Position numbers and translations under genes: made by a program. Below, in pieces: positions 9,695 through 17,946 of a DNA stretch of 64,000 bases (position 1 is the first letter of the stretch; the number at the start of each line of letters is the position of its first letter). Source of the stretch: a bacterium 1XD42-54 (GTDB taxonomy: Bacteria > Bacillota > Clostridia > Lachnospirales > Lachnospiraceae); contig RAZH01000013.1 in the NCBI GenBank assembly GCA_003612585.1, forward strand, positions 24,191 through 88,190, written 5' to 3'. The notes under the pieces were generated by a model that made no database searches, was not told the DNA's origin, and saw only the letters and a list, made by a program, of their open reading frames with translations.

Positions 9695-10453
9695 TTATCC
9701 GCAGACGACATCTCCCATGTCATAAAATCCTGCTTCTTTTCCGGCCATATATTTGGCTGCCTGCACCGCGCCTTTTGCAAATACACTCTTGGAATAGGCC
9801 GTATGCTTAAACTCAATCACCTCATCCAGACCAGCAAAAATAACCTCATGTTCGCCGACAATATTGCCGCCGCGCACAGCGCTGATTCCGATTTCGTATT
9901 TATCACGGCGTTTCCGTTCCTTTGAACGGTCATACGTATATTCATACTGCTCATCCAGCGCAGCATTCAGGCTGTCCGCAAGGGCAAGCGCTGTCCCGCT
10001 CGGTGCATCCACCTTCAGGTTATGATGCTTTTCTACAATCTCCATATCAAAACCAGCCGGTGCAAGCAGCTTCGCCGCCTCCTGCACAAGCTTCAGCAAC
10101 ATATTAATTCCCAGTGACATATTCGCTGATTTCATGACAGCAGTCAAAGAGGCTGCGTCACGAATCTGAGCAAGCTGCTCTTCGGAATAGCCGGTCGTAC
10201 AAAAAACTGCCGCCACCTTTTTCCCGGTACAGTAGGAAAGCAAACCGTCAAGCGCTTTGGGCGATGAAAAATCAATCAGCACATCAGCTTCCACTGTACA
10301 CTCCTCAATATTTGTAAACACCGGGTACGGCTTATCGCCATGATCCGCCAGATCAATCCCGGCAACGATTTCCGCATCCGCATCGGACGCTACGATTTCT
10401 GTAATACTGCGCCCCATGAATCCGTTGCAGCCACTTAAAATTATTCTGACCAT
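9695..10453 (-). CDS. dapB: 4-hydroxy-tetrahydrodipicolinate reductase
   Basis: 252 residues from the ATG at 10451-10453. GGAGG lies 5 bases upstream, within the last codons of dapA and just past its stop. The NAD(P)H-binding glycine motif GCNGFMG is at residues 8-14, and the EKHHNLKVDAPSGTA block in the middle is the substrate-binding and catalytic signature of DapB. The enzyme reduces the DapA product in the diaminopimelate/lysine pathway in the cytoplasm. It is co-transcribed with dapA and lysC downstream of the lysine riboswitch. Confidence 0.96.
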   Translation of the reverse strand: MVRIILSGCNGFMGRSITEIVASDADAEIVAGIDLADHGDKPYPVFTNIEECTVEADVLIDFSSPKALDGLLSYCTGKKVAAVFCTTGYSEEQLAQIRDAASLTAVMKSANMSLGINMLLKLVQEAAKLLAPAGFDMEIVEKHHNLKVDAPSGTALALADSLNAALDEQYEYTYDRSKERKRRDKYEIGISAVRGGNIVGEHEVIFAGLDEVIEFKHTAYSKSVFAKGAVQAAKYMAGKEAGFYDMGDVVCG

Positions 10454-10464
10454 TTTATCCTCCA

Positions 10465-11349
10465 TCAAAGAATTCCGTAAGCTTCCATTGCAGCCTTCAG
10501 CCGTTCTACGTTTGCCTCATCCATCTCACACAGCGGCCCGCGCAGCGGCCCAGCCTCTTTGCCCATCAGATTCAACGCTGTCTTGACCGGAATCGGATTC
10601 ACCTCGCAGAACAGTGCGTCAATCAGCTCAATCGCTTCAAGCTGAAGCTGACAGCTCCGTTTTACATCTCCGTCCAGATAGGATGCAACAATCTCATGCG
10701 TCTGAGTCGGCGCAACATTGGAAAGAACTGAAATGACTCCGATACCGCCCAGAGACAAAATCGGTACGATCTGATCGTCGTTTCCGGAATACAGGTCAAT
10801 TTCTCCTCCAGTCAGGCTCATAATCTTTGCTACCTGTGAAATATTTCCCGATGCTTCCTTGACACCTACGATATTCTCCACGTTTTTCACAAGCCATGCA
10901 ACTGTTTCCGGCTGCAGGTTGCAACCTGTACGGCTCGGCACATTGTAGAGAATAATCGGCAGAGACACTGACTCTGCAATCTTGGAATAATGAATCCTCA
11001 GGCCCTTCTGCGTCGCCTTGTTGTAATACGGCGTCACAAGCAGCAATCCGTCTGCCCCTGCCTTTTCCGCCTCCTGAGAAAGATAAACAGCTGTCTCTGT
11101 ACAATTCGAGCCCGTACCTGCAACAACCGGAACTCTTCCTGCCACTTTCTTTATCGCATAGCGAATCACATCCAGATGCTCTTCATGCGTTAACGTCGAT
11201 GATTCCCCCGTAGTCCCGCAGATGATCACCGCATCCGTTCCTTTCGCAATCTGTTCTTCCAAAAGCTCACCGAGTTTCTCGTAATTTACTTCCCCATTAT
11301 CATACATTGGCGTGACAATTGCAACACCCGCACCCTTAAAAATTGCCAT
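10465..11349 (-). CDS. dapA: 4-hydroxy-tetrahydrodipicolinate synthase
   Basis: 294 residues, the usual length. ILYNVPSRTG near residue 135 carries the conserved Tyr, and GVKEASGN near 160 carries the Schiff-base Lys; GTTGESSTL near 45 is the pyruvate-binding region. The enzyme condenses pyruvate with aspartate semialdehyde, the committed step to diaminopimelate and lysine. GGAGGAG precedes the ATG. It is the first gene of the operon, and its roughly 300-base leader carries a lysine riboswitch followed by a terminator, so transcription should fall when lysine is plentiful. Confidence 0.97.
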   Translation of the reverse strand: MAIFKGAGVAIVTPMYDNGEVNYEKLGELLEEQIAKGTDAVIICGTTGESSTLTHEEHLDVIRYAIKKVAGRVPVVAGTGSNCTETAVYLSQEAEKAGADGLLLVTPYYNKATQKGLRIHYSKIAESVSLPIILYNVPSRTGCNLQPETVAWLVKNVENIVGVKEASGNISQVAKIMSLTGGEIDLYSGNDDQIVPILSLGGIGVISVLSNVAPTQTHEIVASYLDGDVKRSCQLQLEAIELIDALFCEVNPIPVKTALNLMGKEAGPLRGPLCEMDEANVERLKAAMEAYGIL

Positions 11350-11445
11350 AATGCTCCTCCTTTTATGAAATATAATATTTAACTGACTACAAAACTCTTT
11401 TTAGAACCTTTTCCAAAATACTATGTCAAAATATCGTCCTCACTA

Positions 11446-11473
11446 TAAAAAGGACTGTCGACAGACAGCCCCC
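11446..11473 (-). terminator. Riboswitch-linked intrinsic terminator ahead of dapA
   Basis: On the minus strand GGGCTGTC and GACAGTCC form an 8-bp stem (one G-U pair) around a four-base loop, followed by TTTTTA. It lies between the lysine aptamer and dapA and is the expected expression platform for switching off on lysine binding. Confidence 0.85.
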
Positions 11474-11496
11474 AAAGAATTCTTGCTCTAATTTCT

Positions 11497-11666
11497 TCAG
11501 ATAGCCCTCCATCGCGATGCGATGACAGTCATGTGATTCTTCACCACATGCCCAAGAAAACAGCCACCGGAACTGCTCCTTTCGGCGTTCTCCCCTTTCG
11601 ACAGCATTCGCCTGTGCCCGGACACATCCTGCTGTTTACTGTTGAATCACGCAACCTCTATCACTC
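11497..11666 (-). promoter_or_regulatory. Lysine riboswitch (L-box) controlling dapA-dapB-lysC
   Basis: Reading the minus strand from 11666, the leader shows the conserved L-box blocks in order: GATAGAGGTTGCG at the 5' side of P1 and the junction, GTCGAAAGGGGAGAACGCCGA in the middle, then GACTGTCATCGCG, and GATGGAGGGCTATCT closing P1. The paired ends (AGATAGCCCTC against GATAGAGG) form the basal helix. The order and spacing match lysine aptamers of Firmicutes. With the terminator at 11446-11473 it should act as a transcriptional OFF switch for lysine synthesis. Identification is by recalled consensus, not by a covariance search. Confidence 0.92.
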
Positions 11667-11680
11667 TCAAAATTTATTTT

Positions 11681-11709
11681 ACTATAGCATTGTTCTGCCT
11701 TCTTGTCAA
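11681..11709 (-). promoter_or_regulatory. Sigma-A type promoter of the dapA operon
   Basis: On the minus strand TTGACA (11704-11709) and TATAGT (11681-11686) are separated by exactly 17 bases. Transcription would start a few bases before the lysine riboswitch. Confidence 0.85.
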
Positions 11710-11735
11710 TGAATTCTTTGTTTTCACGCTTTCAC

Positions 11736-11773
11736 CTAAAACACCCGACAGAACGAAACATTCTGCCGGGTGC
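11736..11773 (-). terminator. Terminator after the cobalamin adenosyltransferase-like gene
   Basis: The minus strand reads CACCCG-G-CAGAA, a seven-base loop, TTCTG-T-CGGGTG and then TTTTAGG. It lies 14 bases past the stop at 11787. Confidence 0.75.
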
Positions 11774-11786
11774 ATCTGAAACTTAT

Positions 11787-12293
11787 TTACACTTCCATCT
11801 CTTCCTTATAACATGTCTTCAGCTCTGTTACCTCATCCACGCTGGACCACAGCTCCTCACATCTGCTCGTTCCGGTCAGATAGAGCTCTGTCTCTTCTCC
11901 CACTGCGTCAATCAGACCGCGCAGCTCTTCCATCGTGACAATGCCTTTATCCGTAAGACCTAATATTTCATCAAGAATCAATACGTCACATTCTTCTGTC
12001 ACAAGTACCTTTTTGGCAAAATTCAGACCGTTTTTAATATTCTGAATTTCATCTTCTTTTTCCCGTTCTGTCAGATTCTCGTAATTCTCCGGAAACTTTT
12101 CAAAACGGAACAGCCTCATCTCCGGTTCCAGACGTTTGAAAAAATCTATGCTTTCTCCCGACTGACGCTCTTTCAAAAACTGTATCAGAACCACACTTTT
12201 TCCGACACTCGCTTTACGGATACCCTTTCCGAGAGCTGCTGCGGTTTTTCCTACACCAGTACCACAAAAGATGTGTATATATCGTTTGCTCAT
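11787..12293 (-). CDS. Cob(I)yrinic acid a,c-diamide adenosyltransferase-like P-loop ATPase
   Basis: 168 residues from the ATG at 12291-12293, with a GAGGTG ribosome site; an upstream in-frame ATG would add four residues. The P-loop GTGVGKTAAALG is at 11-22 and the Walker-B-like CDVLILDEILG lies past mid-protein, both as in the CobA/BtuR/CobO family. That family transfers the adenosyl group from ATP to cob(I)alamin or its corrinoid precursors. No other cobalamin gene is within view and the gene has its own terminator, so it may serve corrinoid salvage rather than synthesis. The family is confident; the substrate is not. Confidence 0.8.
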   Translation of the reverse strand: MSKRYIHIFCGTGVGKTAAALGKGIRKASVGKSVVLIQFLKERQSGESIDFFKRLEPEMRLFRFEKFPENYENLTEREKEDEIQNIKNGLNFAKKVLVTEECDVLILDEILGLTDKGIVTMEELRGLIDAVGEETELYLTGTSRCEELWSSVDEVTELKTCYKEEMEV

Positions 12294-12423
12294 CCTGCAC
12301 CTCATCTATGCTTACTTCTTTGTATGTTTCTGTCATTTTACTACAACTTCTTACAGAATGCAATCTTTACTGCCTGATTTGCCATTTTCGCTACAGACAT
12401 GCCTTATAAAAATAGCCAAATTG

Positions 12424-13050
12424 TCATTCCAGATATTCTAGCTTGCTGACAGATACTTCATACGCCACTCTTTTTTCTGTAGACTCGTCATCCAGCTTTT
12501 TTACATACTCTCTGCTCTGAATTCGTCCCCATACCTGCACATGACCGCCCACCTCAAATCCGGAAGTAAAACGGGCATTTCTCCCCCAGCAGATACACGG
12601 AATATAATCAGATTTCCCGTAAGGTCGGTTCACAGCCAGCAGCATATCTGCGATTTCCCTGCCAAGCGGTGTCCGGCGATAAACCGGCATCTTACAGATA
12701 TATCCATCCAAAAAGATCTGATTGCTCTTAACTTTGTCACATTCTTCCTCAACAAAACAAACTTCACGCGCAAACACGGAAAGTACAAGCCTGTTCTTTT
12801 TTTCTTCATGTCTGTTGTATGAGCGGAACTGTCCAAAAATCTGTATGTACTCTCCCTCATAATCCTGTGTAACATCAATCAACCGCTCTGAAATCATCAC
12901 TGGAATAACATCCGACGATTCGCTCAGCCTCTGAACGGAAATATCCACCATATAAAACCCTTCTCCGAATACCTCATGGCTGAACGTAAACCCGGAAATA
13001 ATTTTCCCCATGATGGACACCTGATTGTTTTCAATAATCTTATCTGTCAT
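12424..13050 (-). CDS. SSB-like protein with two tandem OB-fold segments
   Basis: 208 residues from the ATG at 13048-13050 (GGGAG lies 13 bases upstream; an ATG at 13069-13071 adds seven residues but has no good site). The second half carries the single-strand-binding protein signature: YRRTPLGREIADMLLAVNRP, then YIPCICWGRNA and VQVWGRIQSREY. The first half follows the same pattern of strands (VSIMGKIISGF, VIPVMIS, EYIQIFGQFRSYNR) without the signature and looks like a diverged copy. There is no acidic C-terminal tip for partner recruitment such as canonical SSB has. It probably binds single-stranded DNA; it is not the housekeeping ssb, which normally lies between rpsF and rpsR. Confidence 0.75.
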   Translation of the reverse strand: MTDKIIENNQVSIMGKIISGFTFSHEVFGEGFYMVDISVQRLSESSDVIPVMISERLIDVTQDYEGEYIQIFGQFRSYNRHEEKKNRLVLSVFAREVCFVEEECDKVKSNQIFLDGYICKMPVYRRTPLGREIADMLLAVNRPYGKSDYIPCICWGRNARFTSGFEVGGHVQVWGRIQSREYVKKLDDESTEKRVAYEVSVSKLEYLE

Positions 13051-13196
13051 ATATCTCTGTTCTCCCTTCATACGAAGTATCTCTTCTTGTATTCTATACT
13101 ATTCATACTTATTCACTGATTGCTCCGTTTAGAACCATTCTTTTCTTTTTTTGGTATATTTTTCTTTGTCATCCCTGAAAAAATACTTTCATCTAC

Positions 13197-13224
13197 TTGT
13201 AATCTGAAAAAATTGTGATAAACT
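13197..13224 (+). promoter_or_regulatory. Likely promoter of typA
   Basis: TTGTAA (13197-13202) and TAAACT (13219-13224) with a 16-base spacer, leaving a leader of about 105 bases to the typA ATG. The match to consensus is moderate. Confidence 0.5.
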
Positions 13225-13337
13225 AAATCGGGTGAATACAGTAAAAGGTTCCTTTAGAAAAGCCGTACTCCTGCATAACAGAAACATGCCAAGCAGCAGG
13301 AAAACACGGTATTTATAATAAGAAGAGAGAGATTTGT

Positions 13338-15167
13338 ATGGTAAGAGAAGATGTAAGAAACATTGCCATCATCGCACACGTCGATCATGGTAAAACAACA
13401 CTTGTGGATGAATTACTCAAACAAAGCGGTGTATTTCGTGAAAATCAGGAGGTTGCCGAACGCGTCATGGATTCCAATGATCTGGAACGCGAGCGCGGTA
13501 TTACGATTCTTTCCAAAAACACTGCTGTTTTTTACAAAAACACAAAAATCAATATCATTGATACCCCTGGCCATGCGGATTTTGGCGGCGAGGTAGAACG
13601 AGTTCTCAAAATGGTAAACGGCGTAATACTCGTCGTTGACGCATTCGAAGGCGCTATGCCGCAGACGAAATTCGTTCTGCAAAAGGCATTGGAGCTGAAT
13701 CTCCCAGTCATTGTCTGCATCAATAAAATTGACCGTCCGGAAGCACGTCCTGACGAAGTGGTTGACGAGGTTCTGGAGCTGTTTCTTGATCTCGACGCTT
13801 CTGACGAACAGCTTGACTGTCCTTTCGTTTATGCTTCTGCAAAAGGTGGATATGCCATGCTGGACCCGGAAGATACGTCAACAAACATGAGCCCGCTGTT
13901 TGAAACAATTCTCAACTATATTCCGGCTCCCGAAGGCGATGAGAATGGTCCCACTCAGATGCTGGTCAGCACGATCGACTACAATGAATATGTCGGCCGT
14001 ATCGGAGTAGGTAAAGTAGACCGCGGTACTATTTCCGTCAATCAGGAAGTTATTCTTGTCAACCATCACGATCCGGATAAAAAACAGAAAGTAAAAATCA
14101 GTAAACTTTATGAATTTGATGGCCTCAATAAAGTAGAGGTTCGCTCCGCTACGATCGGTTCTATTGTTGCCCTTTCCGGCATTGCTGATCTCCATATCGG
14201 CGATACCATTTGTGCGGCAGATTCTCCGGAAGCCATCCCCTTCCAGAAAATATCCGAACCGACCATTTCCATGAATTTTGTTGTGAACGACAGTCCCCTT
14301 GCCGGACAGGAAGGAAAATATGTCACATCCCGCCACATTCGCGACCGACTGCTGCGCGAACTCAACACAGATGTCAGCCTGCGCGTAGAAGATACTGCAG
14401 ATACTGATACGTTCAAAGTTTCCGGCCGCGGCGAACTGCACCTTTCCATCCTGATTGAAACAATGCGCCGGGAAGGATACGAATTTGCAGTCAGCAAAGC
14501 AGAAGTGATTTACAAAACAGATGACCGGGGCAAAAAAATGGAGCCGATGGAGCTTGCCTATATTGATGTTCCTGAAGAATTTTCAGGAAGCGTAATCCAG
14601 AAGCTCAGCCTGCGCAAAGGTGAACTGCAGGGCATGAGCATCGGTCAGGGTGGAAGCTCGCGTCTTGAGTTCTCCATCCCTTCCCGTGGTTTGATCGGCT
14701 ACCGCGGAGAGTTTCTGACCGATACAAAAGGAAACGGTGTTATCAACACAATCTTTGACGGCTACGGTCCTTACAAAGGAGATCTGACTTACCGCAGCCA
14801 GGGTTCCCTGATTGCGTTTGAAAGCGGCGAATCCGTTGCTTACGGCCTCTTCAATGCGCAGGAACGCGGAACGCTCTTTATCGGCGCCGGCGAAAAAGTT
14901 TATTCCGGCATGATCATTGGACAGAGTGCAAAACCGGAAGACATTGAACTCAATGTCTGCAAGACAAAGCACCTGACCAACACCCGTGCTTCCGGTTCGG
15001 ATGAAGCACTGAAACTGACCCCGCCCAAAATTCTGAGTCTGGAACAGGCGCTTGAATTCATTGATACCGATGAACTTCTTGAAGTCACACCAAAAAGTCT
15101 CCGGATTCGTAAAAAAATCCTTGACCCGACTCTGCGGAAAAGAGCAAGTTTCAAAAATAAACAATAA
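13338..15167 (+). CDS. typA: Ribosome-associated translational GTPase TypA/BipA
   Basis: 609 residues, full family length. The GTPase motifs are all visible: AHVDHGKTT (13-21), RERGITI, DTPGHADF and NKID. The EF-G-like domains and the TypA-specific C-terminal domain follow, including the FSGSVIQKLSLRKGEL and RGLIGYRGEFLTDTKG segments. TypA binds the ribosome and aids assembly and translation under stress. It is one of the few plus-strand genes here, transcribed alone and divergently from the SSB-like gene, and it ends at a two-way terminator shared with the nitroreductase gene. A GAGAGAG stretch serves as the ribosome site. Confidence 0.97.
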   Translation: MVREDVRNIAIIAHVDHGKTTLVDELLKQSGVFRENQEVAERVMDSNDLERERGITILSKNTAVFYKNTKINIIDTPGHADFGGEVERVLKMVNGVILVVDAFEGAMPQTKFVLQKALELNLPVIVCINKIDRPEARPDEVVDEVLELFLDLDASDEQLDCPFVYASAKGGYAMLDPEDTSTNMSPLFETILNYIPAPEGDENGPTQMLVSTIDYNEYVGRIGVGKVDRGTISVNQEVILVNHHDPDKKQKVKISKLYEFDGLNKVEVRSATIGSIVALSGIADLHIGDTICAADSPEAIPFQKISEPTISMNFVVNDSPLAGQEGKYVTSRHIRDRLLRELNTDVSLRVEDTADTDTFKVSGRGELHLSILIETMRREGYEFAVSKAEVIYKTDDRGKKMEPMELAYIDVPEEFSGSVIQKLSLRKGELQGMSIGQGGSSRLEFSIPSRGLIGYRGEFLTDTKGNGVINTIFDGYGPYKGDLTYRSQGSLIAFESGESVAYGLFNAQERGTLFIGAGEKVYSGMIIGQSAKPEDIELNVCKTKHLTNTRASGSDEALKLTPPKILSLEQALEFIDTDELLEVTPKSLRIRKKILDPTLRKRASFKNKQ

Positions 15168-15173
15168 AACACA

Positions 15174-15218
15174 AAAAAGAGGTTGTCTCTGAATTTGTTT
15201 TCAGGACAGCCTCTTTTG
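15174..15218. terminator. Bidirectional terminator between typA and the nitroreductase gene
   Basis: AAAAGAGGTTGTC pairs with GACAGCCTCTTTT across a loop, with an inner CTGAA/TTCAG extension. A-rich and T-rich flanks on both sides let it serve convergent typA (plus) and nitroreductase (minus) transcripts. Confidence 0.85.
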
Positions 15219-15227
15219 ACTTTCCAG

Positions 15228-15752
15228 TTAAAATACCTCTCTGTGGATTTTTTCCATTGGTAGCTCTTCCAGCGTGCGCATCTTCGGATGCATCCGTGGC
15301 ATACCAAGCGATAAAATTGCCTCCAGCCTGAAATTTTCCGGAAAATCTAACAGTTCTCTCAGATATTCTTCTGTACGCTTCCCATCCGACGCCTCTCGAT
15401 TTCTTCCCTGAATCCAGCAGCTTCCCACACCGAGATAATCTGCCATCAGATGCATATTTGCCATTGCAATGCTACAATCTTCTGTCCAGACATCCGTTTT
15501 CTCTTCATCTCCAAGAACAACAATCGCACAGTCTGCTGTCTCAAGCATTTGAGCACCTGCCGCTCTACTTCCTGCCATATTTTTTAATGTTTCCTTTTTT
15601 CTGACAACAATAAATTCCCAAGGCCGAACTCCTTTTCCCGATGCTGACAGCAAGCCTGCCTGCAATATCTGATTCAGTTTTTCTTCTGGTACCTCTTCTT
15701 TTTTATACAGCCTGACGCTGCGCCGCCTCTGCATTACTTCTAACAACTCCAT
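15228..15752 (-). CDS. Nitroreductase-family flavoprotein
   Basis: 174 residues from the ATG at 15750-15752, where AAAGGAG sits 9 bases upstream; the longer open frame to 15830 runs into spoIIR and lacks a ribosome site. MQRRRSVRLYKKEEV near the start is the FMN-phosphate-binding Arg cluster of the family, and SASGKGVRPWEFIVV and the C-terminal LSLGMP segment fit the NfsA/FRP fold. Such enzymes reduce nitro, quinone or flavin substrates with NAD(P)H as FMN-bound homodimers. The true substrate cannot be inferred. It is last in the minus-strand run after spoIIR. Confidence 0.88.
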   Translation of the reverse strand: MELLEVMQRRRSVRLYKKEEVPEEKLNQILQAGLLSASGKGVRPWEFIVVRKKETLKNMAGSRAAGAQMLETADCAIVVLGDEEKTDVWTEDCSIAMANMHLMADYLGVGSCWIQGRNREASDGKRTEEYLRELLDFPENFRLEAILSLGMPRMHPKMRTLEELPMEKIHREVF

Positions 15753-15802
15753 ACGTGTTTCTCCTTTGTTTTTATTATTTATTTTTTTGCACTGATCCAG
15801 AT

Positions 15803-16507
15803 TCAAAACCACCGAAACGATATTTTCCATTTTTCCGGCTTATGAAGCAGACTCTCATATTCCTCTGCTGTCAGTACTTCTTTTAGCTCCTCCTTATCTC
15901 CCTCCTCTACCACTGCATGAAGGCAGTCTGAAAAGCAAAGATTCGGATAAAGCACACACCACCAGTTATGCCCCTTCGCCTCACCAAGCTGAATGCGTAA
16001 GGCCTCATACCAGCCAGCTGGAAACGTACAGTCGCCATACGTCCGATCTGGAAAATAGCATTCCTCAAGAGAAGCTGTTGCCGTATAAAATACGCCCTGC
16101 TCCTGTAACACCTGGTTTGCAACCTCCGTCAATTCACCCAGATGCGATACCAGAAAACGTTCTGTTTTCTCCTTTTCTGTAAGCTGCTGTAACGAATCGC
16201 TCTGTTTTCCTGAAGCCACTTCTCCTTGTCCGTTTTCCTGAGACTGCTGCATCCACTGAAGGATTGCATCACGAACCATATATTTAATCCTCTGATCTTC
16301 CTCACTGTCACTGTTTGCAAGCACATGAAAGCGGATCACTTCTTCTGCAATTCCATGCTGCAAGGCTCCCCGGTATGCAAACGCTGTTCCGGTATTCAGA
16401 ATAACCGCAAATATGGCAACCATAACCAGCGTCCTTCCCCAGTTTATGCAAAATTCCCTGCACTCCATCCTTACCCTTTTTACTGACTTTTTTACTTTTT
16501 CAAACAT
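15803..16507 (-). CDS. spoIIR: Stage II sporulation protein R
   Basis: 234 residues from the ATG at 16505-16507, with GGGAGGG 9 bases upstream. An N-terminal signal/anchor (TLVMVAIFAVILNTGTAFA) is followed by the SpoIIR hallmark VIRFHVLANSDSEEDQRIKY and later the CTFPAGWYEALRIQLGEAKGHNWWCV region. SpoIIR is made in the forespore under sigma-F and is secreted to activate SpoIIGA, which processes pro-sigma-E in the mother cell; it marks the organism as spore-forming. An inverted repeat overlaps its ribosome site (see the regulatory entry). The Q/E/S-rich stretch around QQSQENGQGEVASGKQSDS is a poorly conserved insert. Confidence 0.93.
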   Translation of the reverse strand: MFEKVKKSVKRVRMECREFCINWGRTLVMVAIFAVILNTGTAFAYRGALQHGIAEEVIRFHVLANSDSEEDQRIKYMVRDAILQWMQQSQENGQGEVASGKQSDSLQQLTEKEKTERFLVSHLGELTEVANQVLQEQGVFYTATASLEECYFPDRTYGDCTFPAGWYEALRIQLGEAKGHNWWCVLYPNLCFSDCLHAVVEEGDKEELKEVLTAEEYESLLHKPEKWKISFRWF

Positions 16508-16510
16508 AAT

Positions 16511-16544
16511 AGGCAACCCTCCCATCCTGTTGAGAGTGTTGCCT
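16511..16544 (-). promoter_or_regulatory. Hairpin enclosing the spoIIR ribosome-binding site
   Basis: In the minus-strand leader AGGCAAC and GTTGCCT pair, extended inwards by CTC/GAG. The 3' arm contains the GGGAGGG Shine-Dalgarno of spoIIR. It is followed by ATTATG, not a T-run, so on this strand it is not an intrinsic terminator. It could limit translation of read-through RNA from the permease gene upstream. Confidence 0.55.
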
Positions 16545-16568
16545 GTTTTTCGTTTGATATTCAGTAAA

Positions 16569-17837
16569 TTAATCTTTCAGCACTGAATCTTCTCCCTCTG
16601 GAAGCAAGAACGCAAGAACAATTCCCACAACAGCAGCCAGAGCCAGACCGGAAATTGTCACGGTTCCTGTCACCGGAATGCTGTCGCATCCAATACCAAG
16701 AACAAGCACAATCGCAGCAATCATAAGATTACGGCTGTTTCCGAAATTTAATCTTTCATTTACCAGGATTCTGACGCCTACAGAAGAAATCATACCATAC
16801 AGTACAATACTGATGCCACCGATAACCGGACCTGGAATGCTCGTAATCACAGCGCCAACCTTGCCGAAAATCCCAAGTAAAATAGCAAAGAATGCAGCAA
16901 TACGGATAATCGAAGGATCGTAATTCTTCGTTACAGCAAGTACGCCTGTGTTTTCACCGTATGTCGTATTGGCCGGTCCTCCAAGCAATCCTGCAAGTGC
17001 TGTCGCAAGACCATCTCCGAGAAGTGTCCTGTGCACACCCGGATCAACCATAAAGTTCTGTCCTGTAACCGCACTGTTTGTCGTGATATCTCCAACATGC
17101 TCTACCATCGTGACAAGTGCAATCGGAGCAATGGCCAGAACTGCATCCGCGCGAAATACCGGCATACAGGTCAGCTGTTCCATAATACTTTGATCCATAA
17201 AGGAAAAGAAAGAAGCACTTCCTACCGATGAAAAATCACAAAAGCCCATAAAATAGCTGATCACATAGCCTACAATAATTGCAAACAGAATCGGCATCAG
17301 ATTGAAGATTCCTTTTGCAAAAATAGAAATCAATACCACCGTCAGAAGCACGCACACTGTAACGAATACTGCTTTCATATCAAACGTGCCGTCTACATAA
17401 AATGCATTGTTGATTGCCGACCCACTCAGACGCAGTCCGATGACAATAATTACTGGACCTGTAACAATCGGTGGAAGAACCTTATTGACTTTCTCATATC
17501 CCACCAGCTTAATGATAAGAGCAAAAATTACATAGACAAGGCCTGCAACAATCAGACCGCCCTTCACTGCAGCCAGCTTCTCAATATAGTCCGGATCTCC
17601 CGCGCGCGAAGTGCCAAGCACTGCCATAATTCCGCCCATAAAAGCAAAACTTGATCCAAGGAATACCGGTACCTTACGCTTTGTGACCAGATGAAACAAC
17701 AATGTTCCGATTCCTGCGCAAAACAGCGTAATTGATGTGTTCAATCCAGTCAGTGCAGGTACAAGAACCGTTGCGCCAAACATGGCAAGCACATGCTGGA
17801 TACCAAGGATCAACTTTCTTCCAGTTACCTTTTCCAT
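16569..17837 (-). CDS. NCS2-family uracil/xanthine permease
   Basis: 422 residues with 12-14 hydrophobic segments. The sequence starts LILGIQHVLAMFGATVLVPALTGLN and continues SSFAFMGGIM, the conserved first segments of UraA-type nucleobase:cation symporters. The GLLGGPANTTYGENTGVLAVTKNYDPS block is the substrate-binding segment and closely resembles uracil permeases. It imports uracil (most likely) or xanthine at the cytoplasmic membrane. GGGAGAGAG precedes the ATG. It lies between mrp and spoIIR on the same strand; no PyrR-type attenuator is seen in its 109-base leader, which instead has a duplicated T-rich tract. Confidence 0.92.
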   Translation of the reverse strand: MEKVTGRKLILGIQHVLAMFGATVLVPALTGLNTSITLFCAGIGTLLFHLVTKRKVPVFLGSSFAFMGGIMAVLGTSRAGDPDYIEKLAAVKGGLIVAGLVYVIFALIIKLVGYEKVNKVLPPIVTGPVIIVIGLRLSGSAINNAFYVDGTFDMKAVFVTVCVLLTVVLISIFAKGIFNLMPILFAIIVGYVISYFMGFCDFSSVGSASFFSFMDQSIMEQLTCMPVFRADAVLAIAPIALVTMVEHVGDITTNSAVTGQNFMVDPGVHRTLLGDGLATALAGLLGGPANTTYGENTGVLAVTKNYDPSIIRIAAFFAILLGIFGKVGAVITSIPGPVIGGISIVLYGMISSVGVRILVNERLNFGNSRNLMIAAIVLVLGIGCDSIPVTGTVTISGLALAAVVGIVLAFLLPEGEDSVLKD

Positions 17838-17946
17838 ACTTCTCTCTCCCTTTTCTCTTGCATTTTTATTTCTATTTTCTTTTGCATTTTTATTTCTGTT
17901 TTTTTTGCGTTGTTTCTTCTTACAGAATCTGATTTTATTTATCCGC

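Noticed and set aside
13878..15164. Two long minus-strand frames opposite typA (187 and 193 codons)
   Set aside because: They mirror conserved TypA codons; no ribosome site and no recognisable protein.
17838..17946. PyrR-type attenuator before the uracil permease
   Set aside because: The leader is only an A/T-rich duplicated tract; no anti-antiterminator or terminator stem is visible.
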